Shown one piece after another: positions 49,179-62,421 of a DNA stretch of 64,000 nucleotides. The stretch is from contig CM041200.1 in the NCBI GenBank assembly GCA_023078555.1, positions 2,674,001 to 2,738,000 on the forward strand, given 5' to 3'. The notes below the pieces were generated by a model. It worked only from the letters and a program-made list of their open reading frames with translations, was not told the DNA's origin and made no database searches. Numbering within the stretch: the stretch's first letter is position 1; every line of letters starts with the position of its first letter. The stretch is from Ulva prolifera. Its lineage: Eukaryota > Chlorophyta > Ulvophyceae > Ulvales > Ulvaceae. The position numbers and the translations under genes were made by a program.

Positions 49179-52100
49179 CTACTCCAGCCCAAAGCCTTCT
49201 GCATTCATTATGGCCAGTTTCAAGCGATCCAACATCTTCTCGCGCGTGGCATACTCTGGCAGCAGCAGAGTGTTGAAACACGTATGAGACGTGGGTAGCT
49301 TGTTCGAGTCAGGTCCATCACGTTGAATGATGCACTTCATGTTGCCCAGGCCCCCAATCGGAGCACGGTCCGATCCTGCACACTGTGTCTCGCTATTACA
49401 ACACTGGCTTGGAGGACACCACACTGATGCAACCACCAGCATTGACCAACCGCCGATTTCGTACCAGTGAAGAACTTCAGGAACATCTTTTTGGCTGCAA
49501 GATCGAATTCGTTCTGTGCGATGTCCCACAGCCAGATGATTGCCGGTGTAGTGACTGTGAAACCAGCTTCATACTTCGCCGCATTTTCTAGAGCCTTGAA
49601 GTCGAGATGGGGGTTGCCACACACAAGCCGCTCCATCTCAACAGGACTGAATAGTGTAATAGCTGGCCCCTTACACAGCATCATCAGACCTTCGAAGAAT
49701 GCAGCGTACTGTCTCTCTATCGACTTGTTGAGGACATAATCTACGTATTTGTCGACGAACTCGCGGCGATTTTCCTCTGTGACATCAATGTCTGCACCTC
49801 CCGGCACAAGCTCAACTGTGTAGTGCTCCCCTGCGACCTGCCCATCGATCGCAAACACCTGGCAGAATGTATCTTTGACATTGTCTGGCCCCGAGTACTC
49901 CAGTATCTGCCTAAGAGACCTACAGTCCAGAATGAGATGTGAGCTTCTGTTGCCACGTTCTTATCAAAGAAACCTATGTACAGATCTTTGTGTGATCAAT
50001 TGGTTATCCATGCAGACAGCTATAACTCAGGTAACCAAGCATGACCGCACAACGGCCACTCTGCACAAACCATTATGCCGACACTACCACAATCTCCTTG
50101 TGCAACAGTACATCATAATAGTAGACAGCAGGTACTGTACATAACAGCCTCGCCAGAAGCTGAGCACAGCAGATTGTCACGGAGTGCCGCACTTGCCAAT
50201 AGTTGGCTGGAAACCTTCCAGGTCTGCGAGCCCAACCTCATGGCCACATATCTTCCGGTATAGTGCAATGGGCAGGGGGAAGTCAAGTAGAACATTGTTG
50301 TAGATGGCAAGACCGAGCACAACACCCAGCAGCCTGAAGTCGGTCAAACTTTGTTCCAAGTCCGCCTCTGTCAGGCTGCTGTGAGCTGTCGCCCAGTGGT
50401 TGAACCAGTACGTTCTTGACTCAGAGTGAAATGTCTGCACACGGTACATTGCTGTGAAAATGGCATTGTAATCAAGGATCCTTGTTGAATCAGGAACTTG
50501 AGACAGACATGGCGTAGCTGCGATGATAGAATACAAAAGGCGCACCAGCAATCCATAGTCTGGGCACAGAAGCTCTGTCACCAAGAGTTGGAAGAACTCT
50601 TTCTTCACGCCACCAGCATCAATGCCTTCTTCACCAATGAAGTGTACTCTCAAGGGTTTGAACAGGTCCTTCTTCAGCTGCCGGGATACCTCATCCATCG
50701 CATCTTCAACCAGATGATTGCGCCGAACTCGAACCACACACATGTCCGGATGCCGGTCGCGGAACTGCAGATCAACACAATAACGATGAGGTTGGGGTGG
50801 AAAGCTACGAGCGCACTCCATACCGATTAGCAAGCAGCACATACTGTGGCTCACCTGGCAGTTCACAGGAGCAGGAAGTTGGAGTGATGCAGCCCTGGGG
50901 AGGCTCAAGTTGTCAGCAGAGATCTCTCGAGCAGCCATACGGCGCTCAGCCTCTGTCGCTGGTTCGCCATGCTGGCTGGAAGTCAGTCCGGACGATGACG
51001 ATGCCCCTCCTAAGGATAGCGACAGTGCATGAGACGCTGTGAGCCCTGATGTGGATCCAGGCCGCGAGCCTGCGGGCCCATGGGGCCCGGATCCACCATT
51101 TGAGCTACGAGCAGATCGGCCACGGAACCACCCAACAAATCTCCCAACACCCCCACTAGGACTGCGCTCTTTGCGGTCCTTCCTTTCTTCACTTTCCTGC
51201 TTCAGCAGTTCCATACGAAGACGATCTTTTTGCGTGAGAGCAACCAATTCTCCTTCAAGCTGGGTTCGTGACTTCTTGTAATGCTGGTAAACCTGTTCCA
51301 GGCGAGCCTCGGCAACTGTCTGCTCCATCTGCATCTTGGCCTCGACCTGCACAATCTCTAAGCCTCAGAAAGGCGAACAAGTCTCGTCAGCAGCACCATG
51401 TCCATGGCTTAGCCCCTGAGACAACAGAATTGCACTGTGCTCCACAAAGCCGTGCTCCACAAAAATGTATCTGCCATCTGCACAGGGGGGAAGAACCTGG
51501 AGCAGCCTTGTCTTGGCCTTGGCATTCAGCAAGAATGGGAAGGAACAAAATGAAAAAGGTCCCATCCCGGCAGGCGATCTGTGATCATTGTTGTGGCTCT
51601 GCCGCCAGGCGAGGTAGTGGTCTTGCATGTCCATTTTGTCTGAGATGAGCTGATTGTAAAATACCTCTGGCGGAAGAAGTAGGTGCACCATACTCGCTTC
51701 TTCCACTTTTGCAAGAACTTTGATCGAGTTCATGACGGCAAGCGTCAGCTTCTTTGTAGCTTGTAACTCAATTGTGATATAGCTTTGCAGTGGCTTCACC
51801 ACTCTATCGGCCAGAATATCTTTAGGGTATGATGACCACCACCTCACTAAGAGCTGCTGTGATATGGGCGCTGCCGAAAGTATAGAGTGGCAGAGTTTAG
51901 GCAGAACCAGTTGTGCAAAGGTATGTTCCTCCAAGCATGGATGCTGAGCAGAGAACTACAGGCATAAGATCATCTCAAAACTCGCCTTATTACGTTATGG
52001 TGGGGTCAGGATGTCCATAGCTCTCAGGCACAAGTTGACAGCTGCTCAGCTGAACGCACCAAGAGCAACATCGCCCGCTCACTGATGGCCAACTGCTTTA

Positions 52101-54707
52101 CATGTGCTTGTATGTCTTCTACAATCTTCACAAACGATTTCTTCATGTCTTCGCGCAGCTCAATGTGCCATTCCTACAAGCATATCTTCTGTCTTCAAGC
52201 CTTTGAATCATTTGTGCATGTGAATGTGCTGCAGTGTACGCGTGCGTGCCTTTTGAGGTTAAAATTTTCACATTTACAAGAACACGCATGCAGTGTAGGA
52301 CATGCAGATTATGTGATGCACCTGCATTCGCTTCAAGAGCATTTGCATCCATGGCGCTTGAGAACATCCTGCCGTCTCCGCGATGGCCTCGACAGTCTCA
52401 GGATTGTAAAGGTTCAGGATACGGGATGTCACAACATCTAGCTTCTTTGCATAGTTAGTTGAATTGGGTAGTCCAAAAGCGGCACACAACGCAGTTGCAT
52501 TGCCGTAGACCATTGCTATGCATGCCCGCATTGGCTTGAAAAAAGTAGGCTTCCCTCCTTCAAGTTGTCGACTGTCCACCGCATTCCGTACCTCTGCCTC
52601 AGCATGTTCTAAGAGTCCTTCCAGGTGCTCTATCAGCGATATTGGCACCTCAGGAACCTGCAAATATACAAATCTTAACAGATGTCACTTACATGTCACT
52701 TCCGTGCGAGCTGCATCAGAATACCAGTCCTTTTGCACGCGGTCCCTGGACAACATAGCATGCCATTGCCAAGAGCATGGGTGCTTGCAACGTACCGGCT
52801 CGTCCTGTGCTCGAATAAGGAAAACACTGGCATGCCCGCCAGCTTTTGCCTCATGCAGGAGCGGCTGTGGACCAGGGCCATCGCCTGGGTGCAGGAATGG
52901 AAGCTGCACGCGGACAGGCATGGAATGGAACGGAGAATGAGTAGGCATGCTCCCGGTGGGCGACGGCTGCATCAACGGCTTGAACTGCCCCAGGTCACAA
53001 AGCCCTGCTGCCCATACACGATTGCTTTCTGAAATAAAAAGCGTGTGTGACAGTCCTGCTGCAACCTGAACGATTGGATCGCGGGACGATCCCAACGATT
53101 TAACTCGTACAGGTACTGGTGCATCTTGAAGACTCCCCAAGCCCAGCTGGCCATGGTCATTGCAGCCAAATGTGTACACACCGCGTGTACATGACACAAC
53201 AGTGTGGCAAGTACCTGCGGCCACCTGCAATCATGATACATTAAAGAGATTGTGCTGCTGGTAATCAGCACACAATGCAGGATCCAGGCACATCTGATGT
53301 CAGATATCACATCACTACTTGGAATATGTCGAATCATACAGCTTTAATCTCTGAAAGCTGCATCACGCGCTTAGGCACAGGTGACATGTAGGCATCTTCG
53401 ACTGGAGCACTCTGAGGTGCATTCTCCGGCACATCCCACTCTTTTGCAGCCTGAACTTCCTTCTCTTTGTTGTCGGCCTGCAGAAGCCATTCAATGGCTA
53501 CTTCAACACCACCATTGCCGGTTTCCAGAAGCGCCAACTCTGCTCGAGCCTTGGTGAAGCCCATCTCCATGAGATTGTTCAAATATCTCTGATTCAACTT
53601 CGCACGTGCGATGGCTCTGACTGAAGCGGACCGCCTGCACTGACATCGACACTTGCTGAGATGTTTCGTAATGGTAGTTGGCAAGGATTGCAGAAATGCG
53701 AGCCGACGAGCCGCAAAGCGGTTATTTTGCAATCATACCTTTTATGCATTTCCTCTGCATCCTCGACGTTGAATGGGTGACCCAGCTGCCCGTGTGAATT
53801 CGATCCCCAAGAAAACAGCATTCCATTCGTGGTCACCGCAAGTGAATGCTCCCCACCCGCAGCGACGTTGACAATCGGTATGCCCCACAGCCTGTCCACT
53901 CGGACTGGTCGAGACCTCAGCTTCTGATCTCCGAGCCCTAGCTGGCCCTTTTCATTGCATCCCCAAGCATAAACTGTGCTCTGATTTGTGACCACGATGG
54001 AATGGTTGTTACCGCATGTTAGCTGGGTGACGGTGACATTTTCCAACCAGCGAAGCATCATTGGAGTACAGACTGGCTTCTCGTGCACCTCACCACATCC
54101 CAGCTGTCCATACTGGTTGTTTCCCCAAACGAACAGAGCATCCCCAGCAGCAACGATGGAGTGATTGAGCCCAGCTCCAACAGCGACCACTGATAGCTCG
54201 TCTAGCTCAAAAGTTGATAAGACTGGTTCTGGATCAGCACAGTCATCGCTCACCTGTCCACGGCCAAGCTGGCCCTGGTTGTTCAGGCCCCAACAGTAAA
54301 CTTTGCCGTCTGCAGCGATCGCGATACTGTGGTTGGCAGAAAGGGCTACGCTGGCCCACCTCACAGCTCCTTTGATTGGTGTTGGACTCAAGATTGGCCC
54401 CCGCGGCAGCACACCCAGCTGCCCTGCGCGGTTGTCTCCTGAACAGTCACAACCAGATGTTGCTCAAGACACAGTTCCATGCCACAACATGTTATCAGAT
54501 GATCAAGACACACAACCGCAGTGGCCAACCAGGTTGAGCCAAACTCGTTGTCATCAAACGAGGCACCGTACCGCAGACCCAGGCATTGTCCGAGACACGA
54601 GTCAGCAGCAGTGGAGTCTTCGGTGAAACACATAGCTGCTCTATTTCCTGCATATAAGTCGCGGAACGTAAATGCAAAACAATCTCATGCTTACGAAAAA
54701 CGGTCAT
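49179..54707 (-). CDS. HERC-like E3 ubiquitin ligase: RCC1 propeller, UBA, HECT
   Basis: A large minus-strand gene. A tentative start is ATG 54707 with a short first exon. From about 54,450 to 52,796 it encodes six RCC1 repeats, each with a GQLG motif and a following V-x-x-x-G-x-x-H element (for example [30 protein letters not shown]). Exon 53634-53340 interrupts the fifth repeat with a UBA domain ([20 protein letters not shown]). A helical middle region spans about 52,657-51,350, including [15 protein letters not shown] typical just upstream of HECT domains. HECT exons are 51346-50855, 50764-50546, 50434-50193, 49919-49465 and 49375-49179. They contain [27 protein letters not shown] and the catalytic Cys in LPTSHTCFN. 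The protein ends GFGLE, as HECT ligases do. Some middle exons are approximate. Confidence 0.88.
53340..53634 (-). other. UBA-domain exon inserted within an RCC1 repeat
   Basis: This exon of the HECT ligase encodes about 98 residues. The preceding exon ends in the RCC1 element [19 protein letters not shown] and the following one resumes with [12 protein letters not shown], the second half of the same repeat. Between them lies a UBA domain with the MGF loop and the helix [11 protein letters not shown], flanked by basic and acidic linkers. Both junctions keep frame (phase 2 in, phase 0 out). Confidence 0.85.
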
Positions 54708-56213
54708 ACTTGGCGTTTATAACGAAGGACATGACGGGCGGTGGTGTTGCTCATCCGAGTGCCATGGAGCGACGCAATCACCAGCGACGCCCAGTTGCAG
54801 CAGCCCACCAATACGCATGCCCCACTCTATGTGTTGACAATATCGCAGTAAATGCACTTTGTTCTGCTGATGCCAATAGCGTGCATCTGTCACGACAGCG
54901 TTGATGGGGCGTCAGCCGGAGCCAGCCAGCAGGAGCAATCGCGCCATCTCTGAGGCTGTAACGCCACAAATGATGTCTTGAGCAACGTAACGACGGCGTC
55001 TTGAGTAACGGCATGATTGCAGGCCCGGCTCACAGAATGGCACGAGAGCGCGGATACATACCTCTTCCATCAAAACTTTTTGCGAGTTTCGATGACCAAT
55101 GCGAACTGGCCTCACGTGAGATCCCTCTGCCGCGGATGCTTTGGAATCTGGCGCCGTACCGGCCATGATGATTGGATACGTCGTACTGCACTACACCGAG
55201 TTGCTTTTAAGCCTGCGGTATCAACCGGCAGCCAGCCATGGTGCGACCTAGTTTCTGACGTCACATCCACGGTCTTGTTTTTAGCACGGTACAGGGCCGA
55301 AGGTTGCCTTCTGGGAACTCGCCACACTGGAGCCGTGTGACCACAACGATGTACTGTGTATCTGTCACTTGTGCAGGTTGTGCGCACGTCAAGCGTATAA
55401 ATTCTGTCTCCACACACTTGGTAGAGCACTCATTCGATACGGCACTACACGTGCGCAACGTATTTTGGGGATGCAAGAAGACATGTTACCCCTTCCGCCA
55501 CTATGTAACAGCGCGTCTAGCTAGATGATGGATGATGACGGGTCAAGGGGCCGCAAAAACTTCGTTTGCGAACAGCAGCGAATACAGCTCTGGTCCTCAC
55601 ATGTACATTTGGGAGGCGCACTGGCCAAATTGTCAATCAACGTGGTGTTCGGTGTTGCGGAAACCACGGGGTTCCTCGAGCAGGTATGCCCGACACGCAA
55701 ACATTTGATACTACGCCGCAATGCAGCATTGGTTATGATGAAACGCAGCATGATGGTGGTTCTGCAAATTCCTGCTCGCGATTAGCTTTGGTGACCTGAT
55801 CAGCACATCGATCCGTAAACAATTGCGGATGTCGCTGATCACGCAGTGACGAAAGTGTAGCTGTCATTGAAAATCATTGATCATGTGAACATACAACAAT
55901 GTTATATGTTCGATTTCCTCCCTTTCAGCTGGATACGGCACATCGGTATCAGCAGCACTGGCCTCAGCTTGACAGTTGCAGGTACTGCCATACATTCCAG
56001 GTGCAACACGTGTCCTAGTGAGTGTGTGAACGATTTGATACTAATCTCATCCGTTGTTGACGGAAGAACTACAGATCTCGGCATGTAATCATCGACCTTC
56101 AAAGAATATAAGCTGCGAAACCACATCGCCTTCCTGCGACTGCTCCGAGGCATCATGCAACAGCAGATAGTAACATCTGCAATTCTGACACGTCGATAAG
56201 TAGAACAAGCCTG
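54708..56213. other. Intergenic, nothing recognised
   Basis: About 1.5 kb between two minus-strand genes, containing the promoter of the HECT ligase next to 54,708 and the 3' end of TAF1B near 56,213. Open frames are short and overlap on both strands without family resemblance. Confidence 0.4.
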
Positions 56214-58251
56214 CTATTGCAACAGGTCTTTATAGTACTGCACGGCTAAAACGTCCACACTCAAAACATCTAAACCTATTTCGACAGCTATCAGACGAAC
56301 CAGCTGCGCATACACTTGTGAAGCGATGTCACCTGGATTTCCAGAATCATCCATCACATCGCCGAATATTCCCTGATCGTCCTGCTTCCGCCCATGTGGA
56401 GGAGGATGTTTCTGCTCGAGGTCTTCCGCGTAGGCTTGTAAGCTCTGCTGGGCTTTAGCAAGTGCACCAGGCAGATAGCTGTCATGCAATGAGTGAAACT
56501 GGGTGTATTTGAGCATGCCGTCAACGCTTTCATGCAGGGCCATTTGGTACCGCTGCTGATGCTTCAGGTGCCGAAGCTCGAGCAATCTCTGGCCCGCTTG
56601 TATCCATGGCCTCATCGCATCTGCTGTCAGATTCCCGGCTGCTTCCTGTACACAGCATCGCAAACAGTGTCACAGGCAAATATAGTACCCATGGACTTCA
56701 GCATAGACTCACAGACAGCAGTCCAAGGGCTTGGACTCACCTCATTCATCGACGCCGTTTTGAGCACATGTTTGCAAACTGCCAAGATCGGTAAAAACAC
56801 CTCCACATACTGTGCACTAGCAAAACTAGACCTCGTCCGCTTCTTGTTATGCTCTGGCATGCCATGCTCACGCGTGTTCACTTGACGTGACAGTGCAAGG
56901 TGTGTAGCAAGCACTGCAACTTCACTCGGAAGCCCCAGACTTGCACAGTGCCGATGTACGAAAGCACCTGCATGGCCACATGCACATCAACTCTCTCATT
57001 AAGAAGCTGCAAAACATGCGCAGGTTGGCGGACTGGCCATTGCGCATTGACATCTGTGCATGTAAAGCGGATGTGTTCAATCGAATCACATAAGCACATG
57101 CTAGGTGCCAGGCACACACCAAGATTCAACTCAGGGACCACCACATTGATATTAGTGGCTAGGGTCTGTGTGAGAGCCACCAAGCCAGCATCAGACGTTG
57201 CCAGGTATGGGTTCCGCAGAGCACGCCGTGCAACTGGGTGACCTTTCAGCAAGTCTTCACACATGCCGATTGCAGCAATGTATGGCAGGTCTCCTTCCCT
57301 TGCAGCCTCCATAATATCTTTTGCCCACATTGGTAGCTTGAGAGTCCACGCTGTGAGCAATTGGCAACACAGAGTATTCATCATTGAGAACCTCTGCACC
57401 GCCGCATGCGGATTGGCCATTCATAGCCCCACGTGGCGCACTATCGCTTGTTGGTGTGGACGCTGTGGATTTCCCCAGACAACGATGGAACACATGCAGA
57501 GGAGGTCAGCGATTGCACCTGTGTGCAGGTGTACACAAGCGAAGCGAGGTTCGTCGAGCTCGCTGACACCTTGCCTGCCTTCCGCCCTCTTTTGCCAACA
57601 GGATTTGCAGCCAGTTCTTTCGCTTCGTCATATGCCTCCCACTCCTCATCGTCACTGTCGTCTACAGAGACAAACCTGCAGGTGTTCACACCACATGACA
57701 GCGACTACTGTTGCATACTCCAGAGGAACAGGCGATGGCGCAGCGGTACGGACCGCACGGGTGCTTACGCTTTGAGGTGTCCTAGGTTCAAGAGACCATT
57801 GTGCAGCACTGCAAGCTTCCATATCTGCTTGACAACCCCATTATACGCCTTGCAAGAGTACCATTTTGTGATGGTCTCCTGCTGAGCTTGGATCAGCCGC
57901 TGAAGGCATTTTAGGTAAACCATCACCTCCGCCTGTGGGTCGATTGTTTTTACCTGTGCCACTGTACGCTGTGCGCTGGGCCCGGAAGCTGCCAGCCACC
58001 CCCGAGCGTTTGCAGCAACGAAATCATCCACTTCTTCCAATATCACGTCCTATAGCGAGCCCATCTTGGTTGAAAGCCAAACTGTCTGGTTGACTTGTGG
58101 ACTAGGGTCTCTCTATTTTGTCAGTGTTGGGGAATTTCAGCACCTGTGACTGTGCAGAACAAACAGAGCAGACCAGATGGCCTGCTAGATCACCCATGGC
58201 CTGGAGAACGCCGGTGTTGCACGCTGGGCAAATTACATCCTCCTCCATCAT
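56214..58251 (-). CDS. RNA polymerase I factor TAF1B/Rrn7-like
   Basis: TAF1B (Rrn7 in yeast) is a TFIIB-like subunit of the Pol I core factor. Minus-strand exons 58251-58144, 58049-57769, 57675-57570, 57393-56926, 56809-56741 and 56645-56214 sum to 1,464 nt (487 residues) with consistent phases. The N-terminus is a zinc ribbon (CPACNTG, then CSVC). Next comes a cyclin-like helix set: MVYLKCLQRLIQAQQETITK followed by VVKQIWKLAV, matching the plant proteins' segment where a Trp follows a VxxxI helix. An acidic/basic linker (DDSDDEEWEAYDEAKE, GKRGRKAGK) follows, then LCCQLLTAWTLKLPMWAKDI with EGDLPYIAA, close to the plant TAF1B EGKLPYFAA element. The two adjacent ATGs at 58251 and 58248 are equivalent starts. 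Domain order supports the call; sequence similarity is modest. Confidence 0.75.
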
Positions 58252-59016
58252 GAAACGCAACGACCAGAGACAATGCACGACGCAAACACTCACAAAAAGA
58301 TGTGTTATGGTCACAAGGAGGGCTTATAATTTTGTACAGTTGTGGAGATCTATCGGATCTAGCACCTCACTTTCGTCACGATTTTCGGCACAAAAACTGA
58401 AGTGCCATCGATCGGGAAAGTTAACAGCATGCGATGGTCAAAAGATATCACAGTGAAGTCTTACATGGAAGCCGGTCCGCGGAAGTACGCGTGCAAGCCG
58501 GTTCAGACGTTGATTTGATGATGTATCACGATTCAAGCTGCGGCCAGAGCACACACATGCAGCTCGTACATGGCCGCGGAAGTCCATGAGCTCATTGGAC
58601 GTGCCAGAGCGACTAATGCATTGCCGATGGCTGAATATGAACGCGATATCTAGTGGAATTCGTTTCGTCGCGATCTGCTAGACCACGGCGTCGCTGTTTT
58701 CCTTGCTGTCTACAGCGCACGTGTAAGTGCCGATTCGGAAGAAGTGTGCCGAATCTTCGCGCGCGATCGCCGTAGGCTATAATTGTGCCAATCGTGTGGA
58801 TCCTGTATTGCAGTTGTTTGTACGCAGTGACGATTGGGTGTGCCAGGTCACCAACTCAGCAAGCGCTAGGGCAGCGTGGCAGTACCAAATCCAGTGACGA
58901 ACAACTTCGGTGTACCGCACGTGTTGGAGCGAGGACGCCTTCAATGAGTGGATCTTTGAGAATATAGCGAGAGTCTTTCGCTTTGATCAGGTCTGTGCAG
59001 GCAGCTCAGCTTGGCC
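58252..59016. promoter_or_regulatory. Shared upstream region of TAF1B and the OPR gene
   Basis: About 765 bases between divergent start codons. It is AT-richer than the coding flanks. No recognisable element or open frame of interest was seen. Confidence 0.4.
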
Positions 59017-62000
59017 ATGGCGCGTCCCGTGCAAGGTGCGGCCGTGAGCGCTGTCCTCGGCTCCCCGCAACAGCTAAGTGCTGCACACATTACTGTCAGT
59101 AGCTGCCTGACGTCATCATTCATTGTGATTGCGTCTTCGCAACGTTCAGTCTTGGTGTTTGTGAACAGGCGCAGCATGTCGGAGCCTTCGTGCGAGAGCC
59201 AGCCATGCACCACGGATCGAGCGTCCACTGTGTGATAGATGTGTGCTAGCACGTGCTGAAAAAGAAAGCGGTCGGCCACTGCAGCCTTTCAGCAGAGGGC
59301 CCTTGTCCAGCATCGACAGCGGCGCCTTCGCGGATCCAGCTCGCGATGTCGGGTTTGTGCCGTTTCAAGAGGAGTTTGCTGCCCCTGATGCCAACTCGGA
59401 CCCAATCACGGATCGCCGTGATGATGACGGTCTCTTGCTGGACCAGACCGTGGACGAGGAAGCGTTCACCGCCCCTACATCTCTGGGGGACTTGAACCCT
59501 CTGAGAGAAGAGCTGGCCGCTTCGGATAGATACGCTCGTAGTGCTGCTGCATGTCTCAAGAGCATGGCCTGGTTGGCAAAGGTGCTGCCGCATGGCCAGC
59601 TGATGAAGCTTCACCAAGATCCACTGATGCGTGATGTCATGGAGGTTATGGACAAACACATGTACCAGTTCACTGCAAAGTATTTGGTATCTTGTCTCTG
59701 GAGCATGGCGCATCTGCAGTATGTGCCTGGGAGGTATGTGGCCCGCTATATACCTGCTCCAGTGTTATATCAAGTGTTGTTCCAGTGGCTACTGCTTGCC
59801 AGACACGACACCCGCTGTAATACGTTGCCCCGACCCGCAGCGTGATGACGAAAGTCATCAAGGCTGTCGAAGCTCAGATGGACGATTTCGATGGTGTCCA
59901 GCTGGTGACTGTGATGTGGAGCTTCGGCAAGTTACAGGTCAACCCAGGAGCTGCTGTTGTCCATCGCATCTGCGACCGCCTGGCTGTGATGCTTGTGGAC
60001 CTGTCCCCCCAGGTGCGTCGTTGCCACCAGTTCTGCAGGGGTCGAACAGTCGTTGCCTTTCCTGCCTGACTGCAAATGTGCATGTTCATTCCTGTGCCCA
60101 TCTAAAGCTCGAGGCGGCGGCGACCAACGCCGACGTCTCTGCAGGGGCTGTCCAACATAGCCTGGGCTTGTGCGAGGATGCGGATACAGTCGCCGATCAT
60201 CGGCGCTGTTGCAGCGGAGAGTGTCGCCCGCCTCGAGAGCTTTACACCGCAGGGCGTGTCCAACTTGTGCTGGGCCCTTGCCAAGCTCGACATCAGCACC
60301 GAGCCCCGGCACCTAGTTGCCCTCGAGCAGCATGCGATCACCCACTTCCCAGACTACGGCGGGCAAGCCATCTCAATGACGCTGTGGGGCCTCGCCCAGC
60401 AGGGCCACAGGCCGAAAGGCCTGTTGCAGCTGGTCTTCAGCGAGATCCGCAACTGCTGCGTCCAGTTCTCGCCTGACTGCATCGCCGCAGTTATATGTGC
60501 ATTTGCAGAGCTCAAGGTGCGGGATATGGACGTCATCACCGCGGTGACGACACAGTGCCTGGACAACCTGGACCAGTACCGCAACAAGCCGCACCTCCTC
60601 TGCAGCATCCTCTGGGCTGTGGCAGTGCTGGACGCGCCGGGACGGAAGTGCGCTCCGCGTCCAGCCCCACCTGTGATCCTCCCCACCTCTCACACAGCGC
60701 CACTGTGCACCTCGTGCCAAACTCACACGACCGCTCACGGCCACAGCTGCCACCGGCGCGGAGCATTTTGCTGCCCCTCAATCAGCTGTTGCTGAGAGGT
60801 GACTCCTCCTCGGGAACGGCAGCCGGGGCCCCGCCGTGCGACGCACAGAGCTGCCAGAGGTGGTGTCCTGGTCTGCAGGTCGTTCGCGAAGATGGTGCTG
60901 CCGGTCGTCAAGCCACACACGAAGAGGCTCAGCGCCGCCCACGTGTCCAACCTGGTGTATGCCATGGGCAAGGTCAAGGTGCACACGAGCGGCGCCTTCC
61001 CGCTGCACCTCACGCAGGCCGTCATCAAGACGGCGCCCTTCATGACCGCGAAGCAGCTGAGCTCGACCTCCAGCGGCGCCGCCAGCTGGCCGCTGTCGCG
61101 TGACCTCGTCGTGCGGATCATGCGCGCGCTCAAGCCGGAGGTGCTCGACCGAATCAAGCACCACGAGATCGCAGTTGCTGATGTGTGCTCCCTCCGTGCC
61201 GCCACCTGCCCCTGCCCTGTCCGCTGTCAGTCGCAGAGCCACACCTCGTGGCGGCGTCACAGCGAGCACGCTGCGGCCCGCATGCATGAGAGCGTGTATC
61301 AAAGCTGCTGGCGGGCGAGCGCTGTTCCGCTGTGACTACTCCCCCCTGGTTCCCGCGGCTTCTGTGGCGTGTGCCGTCAGCGCAGGAGCGCCGGTGTGGT
61401 GCAGGTGCTACACATCATGGAGGCGTTCCAGTCGAAGCGCATGTTCAGGCCGGCGTTTGCGACGTCTGCGTTTGCGTACATCATGCAGAAGCTGCGGGCA
61501 GGGCAGCACACCGTGCTGGACGTCGCCCACACCGCACACGTCATCGGGGAGTGGCGGGCGGGCTTCCGCCGGGCGTACACGGAGCCGTTGCACCCGATTC
61601 TGCAGGAGCTGGTGGCGGTGATCGAGATGCGCAGTGCAGAGTACCTCAAGGTCAATCAGTTCAACGCGAGGCAGATCGCAACCGTCATGTGGATGTTCGG
61701 TCGCCTGACATTTCCTCCGGAATCGACGGAGCTTCGGAATCTGTTGAGCGTGTACATCTGTGAACACGTGCGCCCACCCCTGCTGTGTCACTGTTGCTGC
61801 TGTGCCTTGCACGCACGAGTTGTGTGTAAAGCTGGAGGGCATCAGTGCATGCCGATCCTGCCGTGGCTGGCCGAGCTCCATGCCAGAGCCTGCCTGATGG
61901 CCCATGGCAGGCTCTGCCAGGCATCAAACAGTGACTTCGTCTGCACAGGGATCTGACGCGGCCGTGTGCATGTGCAGCACGACCGATGTAACTCCCTGGA

Positions 62001-62421
62001 CATGGCCAACTTTGCCTACGCTTTCGTGGCGATGGAGTATGACCCCGGCCTGCTGACGCTTGATGCAATCGCCAGGCACGTCAATGACAGGTACACCGAG
62101 TATGGGCCTGTGGAGATGGCGCAAGTTCTGTACAGCTTTGCTTACTTTGGGTTCCATCCGGGTGCTGTGCTTGGGAGGGTCTCAGTCGTGTACCGTCGAA
62201 GACCTGAGCTGTTTGATAAGAAGGCACGGCGCCTGATCCAGTACGCACTGGCGTCTCTAGACAAGCAAGCTGCAATTGACGCGCCGCTGGCGTCGTATGA
62301 GTTTGATGAAGCCGCTGACGTGCTGGGCGAGTTCACCAAAGATGGCTTCACCACGAATGGTTCAGGCAATGGCAAGCAAGCCTCGGAGCTGGAAGCAATG
62401 TCACAAAACGTGGGTTCTTAG
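59017..62421 (+). CDS. Octotricopeptide-repeat (OPR) organelle RNA-binding protein
   Basis: OPR proteins are 38-residue alpha-solenoid repeats, greatly expanded in green algae, that bind organelle transcripts and control their stability or translation. Exons 59017-59035 (tentative), 59250-59733, 59841-60012, 60145-60647, 60879-61182, 61405-61767 and 61978-62421 total 2,289 nt (762 residues) in frame. Repeats are seen as helix pairs such as FDGVQLVTVMWSFGKLQV, LSPQGLSNIAWACARMRI, FTPQGVSNLCWALAKLDI, AISMTLWGLAQQGHRP, LSAAHVSNLVYAMGKVKV, FNARQIATVMWMFGRLTF and VEMAQVLYSFAYFGFHPG. The PQxLSNxxWAxAKL core is the OPR hallmark. The N-terminal 90 residues are Asp/Glu-rich and unlike the rest. A transit peptide is expected but unclear because the first exon is uncertain. 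No C-terminal RAP domain was recognised. Confidence 0.85.
61884..61916. repeat. 11-bp inverted repeat inside an OPR-gene intron
   Basis: CAGAGCCTGCC (61884-61894) and GGCAGGCTCTG (61906-61916) are exact reverse complements around an 11-base loop, within the intron 61768-61977. It may be structural chance. Confidence 0.75.
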
